This document shows, piece by piece, positions 25,001 to 37,000 of a stretch of 64,000 bases of DNA (position 1 is the first letter of the stretch; each line of letters starts with the position of its first letter). Under the pieces are notes generated by a model. That model saw nothing but the letters and a program-made list of their open reading frames with translations, made no database searches and had not been told where the DNA came from. Position numbers and translations under genes: made by a program. The stretch comes from Eopsaltria australis (Eukaryota > Chordata > Aves > Passeriformes > Petroicidae): positions 759,001 to 823,000 of the forward strand of contig JAVTVJ010011652.1 in assembly GCA_034509425.1 (NCBI GenBank), read 5' to 3'.

Positions 25001-28000
25001 TAGCAGCCCTCTTAGCCAACCCTCAAAAGAAATGGACCAAACCCAACTCCTTCATGTTTGTAGTGTGAATGTCAAGTTTTCAGTGCTGCTGAAGCCACAT
25101 CTGTAACATTAGTGGGAGGCTTTTCAGTGACTTTGGTGAACTTTGGGTCAGACTTAAGTCCATCCTAATTAGTTGTGGTTGGTAATGTTGACTGAGCAGT
25201 AACAATGTGGAGAACATAACATCAGCTGCTGTCTGGGTGAGCTGCTGAATAGCCCTTCACCAGCCCATCCTTCAGTGCTGAGCTGGCTGGCTGCATGCTC
25301 TGTCACTAATTACTCTTATTTACTAATAAAACGGATGAAGATAAGTACATCTCCCACATGTTGCTCAGCTGCTGATCCAAAAATTATGGAAGTAGTTCAG
25401 CAACACTTGCAGGATTTTTTTTTTTTCTAAAAGCAAGTATGCCAAGATTATTTGAAAATTATTATTTATTTTATTGCAATTATTTATTATTGTTGCTTCA
25501 AGAAGGTTCTAGAAGAAAACCTATTTGGTTTGCATATAATACTTATTGACAGTAAATCACAAAATATGGACCTCTAATTTCTGTTTAATCTCTGATCTGG
25601 CAAGGGCTTGTTCCCTGGTTTTGGCTAAATCTGTAAGATGGGGATGATACTTTGTTACCTCCTGCAAATGCTGAGTGGATAAATGAGTATTTTTTAAATG
25701 TTCTTACAGATACGATTTTGCAGTGTTAAGTGTTAAGACTGGGGGTTCCATTGTCCGTTGTAGACAGAGATCTTTATGAGCTGATTCCGTGACAGTTTAA
25801 AAATGCAGGAGTCTCATAGTGAAACAAAAAATGCTGGTTTTGCAAATACTACAAAATCTGTTCGTTCCAGAGGTTTTGTAGAATTTTTAAGCAATCAGTG
25901 TCTAGTGCTCTTAGCCAGCATTTACCAATAATAATTTTGGTTTTGTACTTCTTAATGCACTGTTTTGAAACTTTTACGTAACATTGCCTTAAATTGCAGT
26001 CATTCTTACAATTGCTGCTATTGTCGTGGCTCTCAGGAGGTTAATTTGCAGAAGCCATGTGGCTTTTGTGTTGAACACAGTTAAAGAAACTGAGGGTGCT
26101 CCTGGAAAACAAAGATTGTTTTGTGCCATAACCAAAGCTCGTGCAATGTTTTTCTGAAATTGTTTTTGTTTAGGAAAATACATGACACCACACTACAGGC
26201 TAATAAACTGATGTGAAAATTTCTCAATTTACACCACTTGACAAGTGCTAAAAGAAAAGCATCTTTAATTTTAATGTGTTATTAGGACCTTTTTAGTGAG
26301 ATTGTACAAGTTATTAACAAGGTCCTCTGAGACAGGAGACGGGTAATTAACAGGACCTACAGAAAGGGAGTGTAGGTAATTAACAAGATCTTAGGCACCG
26401 GACACAGGGAGACAAATAGTCCAATATTTAAAGCTGACAGGTTGTTACTAGTCAGATCGAATTCCAGATCTGGGAAACTGGATTGATAAGTGTTTGGGAG
26501 CTTTCTACTAAATGTTACATATATTTAAAATATATACACATACATGAATAATGTCTGTGTCTGTATATACACATATATGTATACATGAATAGAGAAAAGC
26601 ATTAAAAAACCCTTCCAAAGTTGCATTTCCCTGACCTAACTAATGTTATACTTCAGAGAAAAGAAGATAAAGCTTGTGTCTACATACTGATTACACTTTA
26701 TCTCACGTTGTGGCAATAAATATGTTACATTCTAAGCAATGTGGAAGATGGAATAGTGGAGGAGAAAGAAACTTGTGTCTTACAAGGATTCACTGTAACA
26801 ATCATGAATAATACTCATATTTATAATATTAGTCACCAGTGAATTGGGGCATAAATTATGAAAACATTACTTTAATTTTTTTTCCTGTATTCTCCTACTG
26901 CTTCAACAGCTTTTCAAATTTGCAGGTCAAAAAGAAAAAAATACCAACCCAATCCTTAGACTCTTTTGCATCTTTCTGCTTATAATTTCTGAATGTGGTT
27001 ATTTTCTTCAGCTTCTCTCCCCCCTTCATCACATGTGGCTGTTAGAGCTGCCTGTCTCTCCAATGTCACATGTACCAAACAAATCAGGGACTGCAGTTTT
27101 GTTTTTCCCAATGGAGGCAATGTTTGAAATAAGCGATGTCTGCATTTTGATATGGTCATTATTAGATTTGTTAAAAAATAAGTGAGGTGCCATGAAAACA
27201 GGAGGCTTTTGATAACAGCAATGTGTTTGGATCATATTAAATTGTGAAGTCTGCAGAACAGCTGATGTCTGCTACATTTCAGCAAACATTAACGTTTTGA
27301 ATGTGTGATGGTCAGGTGGTTAAAGAAGCTTTTGCACCATCCTGGTGTTCTCTGGGTTACTGCTTATCACTTGAGCTGTGACAGTAGAGCAGGTGCCTGT
27401 CTGGAGCCTACTGCAGTTCTAAAGTAAAACCTGTTGTCCCAAACCACACTGAGGGTGAGTTATTAGTGATTATTCATCATAATCAAAGTCACTGCTAAAT
27501 GGTTTCAGTCTTGCAGAGTTACTGGCATCAGCTCCGTTGGAATGAACCCCAAAAGTTGCCTGATGAGAGCAAAGGGTTGTAGTGACTGTGTATTTCTCTG
27601 CCAAATAGAACATCCAGTGTGCAATACAATTTGCTATTTCTAATTTTTATATGCCTTTTTCAGAAATGTTCTCTAGATACTACTGTGCTTGCTAAATCAA
27701 TAAAGTCTGTAAAGACATTTTAGCACATTTGTTTCTCTGTTAGTCATAAAGGACATCAGGTGAACTATGGTATTTTCAGAATACCTGTCGGTGTTAGCAT
27801 GTCTTATTTTAAGAACGATGTACTTCTGCATTGCTCTTCTTGAAATGAATAATTTTTTTCAGTTCTCTACTGAGATTTGACTAGACTTTAGTCAGCTGTG
27901 ATCTACAGTCTAGATAAAGTATTGATGGACTCTGACAGTGCTTTAATTGTACTCTAGACCGTTAATATTTATTAATTCATTGTGGTAAAGCTGTCAGTGC

Positions 28001-31000
28001 AACATTATTTCAACAGGAGAAATGCATTGCTGGTACATGAGAGGTAAAGAGAAATTACAAAACAAGCAGAAGTCATGCAGAGATTCTTAGTCTGACCTTC
28101 TAGGACTGTTATCATCTGATTTAAAAGATCACTGCATGTGATAAGAGAATAATGAAGTCTTTTTCAAACTCCTACAAAGCAGTGGTCACAGCATTTGGGA
28201 CATGACTAAAGTGGGCTGGAGCAATCAATTCTTAGAGGAATATTGTAGAAATACACAGTATTAATCTTGACTTTTGCAGACTCCTCACCAGCAATCAGTC
28301 ACTCCTAATTAGTTGACTGTTTTAGGAATACTGTTTGGAAAGTTCATCCTGCTGGCTGCTTGACAAGATTTTTTCAAGCTTTCACTGTCTCTTGGTGCAC
28401 ATTAGGGCATGTGAAATTTTTTTTGAGAGGATGCATGAGGCATATTATCTTTCCCAAGGGAAAATGCACTGCTTGTTCTATTTAATTTTAAAAAAGAATA
28501 ATTTGTTCTATTGTTTCTTTATTGATAAATGCAGAAACTATGTAAAAGCAATGCATTTTTTTTCCTGTTTCATTATAAGAACTAAGAATTAGTTCTCCTC
28601 TTTTAATAATTCAAAAATGGACCTGAAAGTTTCAGGGTAAAATGTAATTTAGAGTTGTTTGATTTGTTTGTTTGGTTGTTTGTTGACTTAGAGATCTCTA
28701 ATAATAGGGTCTTCCAGTGGAGATGCTGGCACAAATTTTAGTCTAAAAGTTCTTGAGTGGTCTCTTGAGAAAAAAAACTTTTTTGCTGTAGCACAACTCC
28801 CAGTTAAAGGAGGAATATTTGTATAATTAAAACCAAGAAAATGCAATGATAGCCACAAAACCTGATGCTCTATTTCTGTCCTCCTGGGGTTACCCAAGCT
28901 CCAAAAGGCCATGGAACATTTTCTGACAGCAGAGCAATTTATACAGTGATGTGTCTTAAGTGATGTTCCCCAGAATCTAATTGCAAAATAAATGGTAATA
29001 TGCTTATTCTGTATTTGTTTAGCTGCCAGGCAAGACAGTCATTCCTTCTCAGAATATAAAGTCAGCTCTGCATTGCCAGGCACAGCAGGCTGACAATATT
29101 CTATGGAAGGCTAAGTTTCTGAATTTCATTAACTGTATCTGATTTGATTCATTTCTTTTGGGTTTTTTTTTTCCTAGTGCATTGGTAATAACCTAAATGG
29201 CATCTTAATATTTCAAGGTTTTGATATGTGTTGTGAGAATCCAAAGAAAAATGCATAAGCACTGTAGTAAGAATCAGTCCAAAGACCACAAAGTAGGCTA
29301 GGAATAGGAATTTCAATTCTAATGGAAAATGACTATGGCAGAGCTTTGCTAATTACCTGTATGCAGACATTCCATATTAAAGGAAAGACACTGAAAGCTC
29401 ACACTTAGCTCATTGGTATAATGGATATTTTGCAGAATGTTAACATAAATTTTAATACTTTGAATAGTAATGATTAATGTAAATAACCTAATTTTAATTT
29501 CTAATAGTATACACTACTGTCATGTAACTTATACGAATAGCAAAAGAGAAGTAAAAAGCTTTTGCTCCTTAAGAAAATATTCTTTCCATGGAGCGTAATT
29601 TAGGAGTCTGATTCCCATTCATTATGTTGTCAGAGTAAATGGCACTAAAATGTTTAAATCAGTTATAGGAAAGATTTGATAAAGATTGTTTTAATCTCTA
29701 GGCATTCAGAAGCTAAATATTTAAGCAGCCACTAGACCTGATGTTTGAATTTTTAACTACCATTAAACACCAATAGGCAAAGTTATAAGATGCAGTCATA
29801 AACTTGAGTTTGTGGCACATCCTGAGCTCAGCTCCACTGTATTCTTCCTATATAGACTATAAATTATATCAACATGCAATGAAAGTATTTAATTATCATA
29901 AAAAACTAGATGTTCTAAAAAAAAGTTTCCTGTAGTTCTAGTGAAATGCTTTTAAATAGAGAAAATAACAATAAAGTACAAAATAATATACTTGCTATGA
30001 TTATGAAATACCAATCCAAACCACTCTACAGAATCAGCACTGCAGTATATTTGTCTGCATTATTAGTTTATACTATTTTTATTTTTTATCACTTTCTCCC
30101 CTCAGGAACAGGATGATAGGAAAGGGTTCTGGTTTTAGATGAGCTAAATTTGAAATCCAAGCTAAGAAAACCTCAGAAATTCAAACAAACTTTGCTATTC
30201 AAGAAAAATGTAAAAAGACAGTTATATCCAAAACAGTAAAAGAATATGGAATTACACAATAATGGATATGATTTAATCTGGTAAAAATGTCTGTTATATA
30301 AAGTAACTGTCAAGGACACTAATTGAGTTCCCAGATGAGTGAAGTGGGGGACAGGACTAATTGCTGTGCTGGATTGGAGAAGTCTGTTCTACCTAGAGAA
30401 GGGTAGGAGTGGTGCACAAGTTGGGTGGCTCAGTGTCACTTCCATGATCCTACTGCACAGATTTTTAATCTGTCCTGGTGGGATTTACGTCCCTTTTAGT
30501 AGTTCCTGACTTGAAGGTGATCTGAGAGAATGAAAGTTCATTACTTGTAAGAGACAAATTGTTAAAAAATCAGTGTGGGACCTGTGACATCACCGGGAGG
30601 CACATGAGGCACATGAAAAGTCCATTTGTTAGAAAAGAAGTATCTTTTTACTTGTAAACTGAGAAAATTTAGTTTGGGCATAGTTGAGAAACAATATAGA
30701 ATCCCACAATGCCAGTTTTTGACAGTCACTGTTCACAGAAAACTGGACTCAAAAAACCCCTACAAAAATCAAAACAGATACTTTTTTCCCAAGCTGTGAA
30801 CATGTGAACTTCCATAGCAGAAGTTCCCTGCCAGTTTATCAAACCCTGGGAAAAAAACCCAGAGATTGGATTATAAGTAATACCATCACTATGAACTGTG
30901 ACTGTAACACAGGGAAAAACAATGTTATTTTTTAAAATTGCTTAGATCAATGATGTCAGAATGCTTTTAGGAAGTCAAGAGAATGGCTACTCAGAGGAGG

Positions 31001-34000
31001 TTTGTGATGCTTGTACAGTGTGGGCTGCAGTCCTAGAGATCTGTTTTCTATAATTATTCCCAGTAATCAAGTGAGACGGTAACTTTAAGGGTACATTATT
31101 GTGATGAAATTTAAATTAAAAAATAAACACTCTCATGAATTTCAATACACCAAACAGACAACTCCACTGACTGTATGCTTTCATAGTTTTATAGAAATTC
31201 CTTTTGAGGTGTTGCCTGGTCCTCAGACAGTGAAATGGGGGTGCAGTGGTGGGAGTCTGCATGTGCTCACACTCACCTCGGGCTGGGAGCACTGGCAGGA
31301 AACCCTACGGGGCTCAGCGAGGCTGACGAGCTCCCACCTTACTTAGCAGACACTTTGATTTAGAAAAATGTTATTATATGCAATCTCAGCACCTGTTTCA
31401 GTATATTCCCTGCATATCTCCTTAAAATATGAGTAAGAGTCTTCCTGGGGTTTGGATTTTTATTGGGGAATAATTTAATAGCTTTTCATTTTTTTTGCGA
31501 GTGTATTCAAATTTCTTCTTGCAAAATACGCAGATGTTCTCTTTTGTAATTGCAGTTATGATGTCCACAATTTTACAGAAATGGTTGCACGTTTTTTACT
31601 ACTTAAAAAGTCCCAGACAACTGATCTATGTTGCCAGTGATTTATACTTTCTAATTTTGAAACGCGGCTTCTCATAGTCAGAGCTGCCGCTTTCATTTTA
31701 AGCTGCCGCTATGAAAAAGAGTCCCAGAACTTATTTCACAGAAACTATAAAGTCATTGAAGGCAGTGAAAGATCCTGCTTTTTTAACCTTTCAGAAAGTC
31801 GCCCAGTTGAGCAGTCAGGCCGCATTATTCTATATCTTGTCTAACATGAGGAAACAGTCCCAAAAGAAAGATATCCCAAATTAACGCCACACTTCGTTAA
31901 ATAGAGACATTCTTGGTTTTCACCAGGCTAATTCGATCCAGTTCAGTTGACTCATTTTTTTTGTGCTCGGATCACAGAAGGCAGCCATGAATGGAGCGAG
32001 TTCATCATGTGTTTGACACATCAGTGTGAGGCTGAAAGGAGGCTGCGAGGGAGGGACCCTGCCTTTGGCTGGGCACACAATACCCGATGAAAGAGGCCCC
32101 TCATTCAAAAGGGGTCTCCAGCAAACCAGGCAGGCTGCTGGGGATCACTGTTACAAACAGGTAGAATCACCAAACTCCATTCCTCAGACACCTCTGGGTT
32201 TCTGGTTGTGGCTGCTCCTTCAATCCAGGTCTCTGTCTAATACCCTCAGATGGTTTACAGGACTTCTGTGTGAGCAAAAGTTTGTCTGCTTTGGAAATGA
32301 AAGATCACGTACAGACTAAAAAAAAAGTGAAAAAAAAAGAAATTTTAATATTAAAAAAAGTTCTTTACAGAAAAACATAATAATTTACGTATATTTAGTT
32401 CATAAATGTTTGCCCTTCCACTTTTGTATCATTAAATATATGGCTTTTGAATTCAGATAACAGAGTAGTGAACAGTCACAAAATACATGTTCCCTACTTT
32501 AAAAAATCTTTAAAGTTAAAAAAAGAAAGTGTAGATACATTTTTGTAGCTCTCAGTCAAACATGACCCTCAAAGCCGGTACATGCAGTCTAAGAAAACAG
32601 TAGATTCTCTGATGTGAAAGGATGTGTCTGGTGTGGTGCTACCAAGTAAATAATATTTGTGAGTCATATCCAAATTCTGAACATACTTTCAGAGAATGTT
32701 TTCTCTCCAAACTTGCTGTAGCAGGTACATAAGAACACAGCAAAGCTGATTTTTGAAGATACTTGCGAATAATTCCACCAGCCTGAGAGACCAGTGGACA
32801 GTTTCTTAAGCCTGACATTTAAGCAGTGGCTATTTCTGTCAGTATCAACATCATCATGAAAGAGCTTTACTTTCTGGATGTGTACAATAATCACTAGGTT
32901 TATAAAATAATAGATTATTTACTCAGTTTTAAGTACAAAATAAATGTAGCTGACACAAGATGGCTTTTTAGCCATCTTTTAAGCTGGTGATGTCACTGGA
33001 ATTTCTACAGGAGCTTTGTGCTCTAGGAGCTGCCCTGAAAGCTGGGAGTACGTGTTAGTCTGTAGAGTTTTATTGGTGGTTTTTATCAATCTAATCCCAG
33101 GGACCTCTTTCTAGGATATTTCATTTACAGTAGCACTTCATGCTTAAAAGCTCAAGCTAAGTCTAGAGATAAGAGGAGCAATAAGGAAGCCCAATCCATA
33201 ATAGCCTGTCTTGCATTTCTTAATTAGTTATTCAAATTTTATAACAAAAAGAATATGAAAAATACGAAGAATTGAGAACAAAGAATGTATTAAAAATTTC
33301 TTTAATTTCTAATATTTTCTTTTCCTAAGTTTAACAAAATCAAGAAAATAAACCATATTGAATACTTTGTAGCTGTGTGCCTAATTCAGTATTGTATTCT
33401 AGTAGATGTTTTGGTCAAGTAAGTGTGCACTGCTAATATTTGTTTGGTCTGTTTTATTCCCCTGTAGTTTTAATGTGAATCCTTCTGGCATTGAGGATCT
33501 CAGGAAAAAAACGGTGAGTTATAAAATGTTACAGAAAACCATCAGTAAATGCCAACTAATTGGTACTTGTATAAGCTTATAAGCTTTTATTGTTTTTTAA
33601 CCTCTTATATGGAAATGTTGGGGATTTTCTTTTTTTTTTTTTTCATTTTTTTAACATGTCCAGAAAACCTAAATAGAAAAGCACAGGCTTAACGTAAATT
33701 CAGAAGTAAAGAAGAGTTTTGCACTCAATATGGAGTTTACCTGTGATATGATGAAGAAGAAAATATTTAGTTCTTTGCACAAAAAGTAAAAAATCCCAAA
33801 AACCTGGATTTTTGGGGGTGGTTTAGATGACCCTAGAGAAGTAATGGTCAGGTGAGGAACTCTGCATTAGGCAGTGATGAATTAATTGACCAAACAGGAG
33901 TTTACCATTGCTATAATCAGAGACTTGAGGACAGAAGTCCTCAAGTTCTTTAGAAGGCAGATCAAAATTGAAATTATGGCCTGATACATGATAGGATTAA

Positions 34001-37000
34001 TAACACACATCATAAATGCACAGCTGAAAACACTAAAAAATAGAAATACTAGAAGGTATTATTCAAAATGCTCTTGTTTCTAAAAGTACTGAGAATAAAT
34101 TGTGTACTAAGACAAGACAAAAAATAATCCACAGATTGCCTGGGCAGTGGCTTTGTTTGAAGGAAAATGTGGTCTTATTAGAATTTGTTCTGTGAATAGA
34201 TGACATCTTTAAAAGTGGGTTTGTTTTCAGTCTCTAAAATATATAGAAAACAAGTTTCACAAGCAAATATGACTTTGTACTGTTTGTTTTCTGCTGGTTT
34301 ATGTAAATGATTTGTAATAACATTTGATGTTATTGTAAATGCCCAAGTTTTTATAATGTAAGTAGCTGGTGGGAGATGTCAGAGTATTTGAAGGCTGCCT
34401 TTGATCAGATAGTAAACTGAATTCTACCAGGCAGTTACTTAATCTCTGACAAAAAGACACATCAAAAAATTGATTTAACTTAGCAGCCATTGTCTGTAAA
34501 GTAACCATAATTACAGTTTCTATGTGCTTGCAAATGTATTACTGCAAATCATATAATTTATTGCTGGTAAAAGCATCGGTTTAATTCTTTAAAGAAATAA
34601 GATGTGAATTGTTTTATTTAAAGGATTTAAAGGTGATAAAAGAAATCCTTGATGATTTTTCTTTTGGAATACCAGCTACCCTAAATGTCAGTTGTAGGAT
34701 TATGAGGTAGCGCTCATTTAATGCAAAATACAAATTAGGTGGGGAAGAAACTATATGTCAACCATAGTTTTGAATGAAACCATTTGAATTTTTCTTTAAA
34801 TATTCAGGATTGCTTTCTAAGGTGTTGGAAGTAATTTATTATTAGATTCTGTAATAATAGCCCTCACCAAGTTATTATATTTCTTCCTTGTGCATATTAT
34901 TTAGTAATTATGTTTGTATGTCTTCTCTGATGCCAACACCTGTCTCTGAAAGCAGCGTTTAAATGGGAGCAGTAGCCAGTTGAAAGGGCAGCGTGAGCTC
35001 TTTAAGGCCTAATTAAGAACTGAAAGGAAGATGAAGTAAGTAGGACAAAAGATGTGAAAGTAGCTTAGATGATATTCCCAGAGCAGAATTCCTCATTAGA
35101 ACAATGAAGAGATGATCAGGGATTGCCAGGCCTTCATTTTATCTAACGTTGTTTCCTCTGTCTGGCAGTGTGTACCCCAACAGGGTTTTGTAGCTGAGAC
35201 AATCATCCTTTGCATGGCTTGTTGCTTAGAATCTTTTTTTTTTTCCATAATAATTCATTATAAGATTACTGTTATGCATTTAAATTGTGGTATCTAAAGA
35301 CATAGGTGTTCTTTATACATTTATATGTCACCTATTGGCCCAAACTGAATTTATAAAATCGTCTTAATTTTACAATATTAATTTCTAAATACTAGCATAC
35401 TTCAGCTAAAATTGTCTTGCATAATTAATTTGATAGGTTATTCCCCCCCCCAAGTTGTGTATGGAGCATGTGTATGATAAAACATCTTTAAAGCATAAAT
35501 ATTGCACACAGTTTTCCAGTAAATTGATGGCATAGTTAAAGTCATCATTGCATCTTAATTCCTGTTCCTTTGCCTAATCAGAAAATTAGGCAAACCCCTA
35601 TATTTCAGGCATATAAGTGTTAATGCTGTCTTTTCCATTGTGTACAAAAATTTAGTACCGTAAAGAGAAAGTTTCACTTCCTTCTTGCAGAAGAAAATGT
35701 GCTAAAAATATGACCACAAAGTGAAGTTATTTTCTCTTCTATACTTGTTGAAAATCAATTACTAACCAATTTATAGATTTCATCAGGTTAGCCATTTTAA
35801 TAAAGTGGCACTTATTGATTACTGACAATCCCTTAACTTGGTAAGTTTAAAATACTGAATACATGTCCATAAAAGTGACATAAGAGTGCAGAGAGAAACC
35901 CTTAAAAGCACATATTTTTGAGAGCTCCTATTAGGATATAATTGATGGAGAGAGACTGATCTGTCACACTTCAGCCTATTTGCAGGGCACCATCACTTTT
36001 AATTAGGTTCCTTTGAAAACTTTGGCCAGCTGCATATTTTAATGGGTCGGCATGTGCCAATGTGCAAATATGGAGCTGTGTGGAAAGAAAAGGATTGGGG
36101 CAGGAAAAGGAATGAGTATGACTGCTCTGTGGTGTGCTTAGCTGTGCAAGCTTTATCATTTTTAATGACATACTTCTACTGTAAACAGAAGCTATCTCAT
36201 GTGCCCTGTTAGAAGTGCAGGATTTTTTAGGTTCTATGTCTTCTAAATATTTTTGTTCCTGAGTGAGATGAAGCATACTGCTTAATGTGTCTAACAGTGC
36301 TGATACTTTTATAAACCAACACTAAAGAAGACATTCAAGTTTATGGTGTTTTGAATCACATGTTGTTCTTTCTAACATGACTAATTTGTCTATCTCTGCT
36401 AAAACCTGCACTTACTGAGTCATCAGAAATTATTACAGAAACAATTCTGGTTTCCATACTGCTTAATTTTATGTCTCTCCTGCTTTAAAGCAAGCAAGGT
36501 CTTTTATAAGTACACATTTATTTCTGCCTTAAATGCTCTGGTGCAAGTAAGATGCAGCCTTTTACCTTCACCTGAAATTTAAAATTGAAAGTTTTATTAT
36601 GTGATTCAGAAGCCAAGGCCTGGTGTACCACTGGTGAGTAAAAATAGGAATGTGAAAGACAGATGAGGGCTGATGTCATTTAGAGCTGAGTAAATGCTTT
36701 GCTGTGGTGCTCTCCAGAGGCAGAGACTCAAAGCAGTTACAGTAGAGTTGAATTCTCAGGGCTCTTCTCTTGTTCTATAACTAAGATGGTTGGTTTCTCA
36801 AAATGGACCTGCTGTTGTTGTGGTCACTGCTCATATGGTCCCTGACTGTGTGTCCATCTCATTGTGAAGATTTTTTTCTGAGGTGACAGAGCGGGAAATG
36901 TTCATCCAGCTGGGCAGCCCATCTCCACTTGTCTGCTCCAGTGGTGGTGTTGGAGGGAAAAGCTCTGCACCAAACAGAGGTGTTGCTAAAAGAAATTGCT

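Larger units (their letters stand above)
22442..33467 (+). other. RAB11FIP2: RAB11FIP2 intron 3 (11.0 kb)
   Basis: Donor GTAGGT at 22442, acceptor TTTTATTCCCCTGTAG ending at 33467. This is the longest intron of the gene and is AT-rich. It holds a short (TAAA)n array at 23224-23245, a degenerate 33-bp tandem array at 26279-26409, an AT/GT-alternating stretch near 26518-26590, a CpG-retaining block at 31661-31999 and a perfect 9-bp hairpin at 32957-32978. I recognised no additional coding exon or transposon. Confidence 0.93.
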
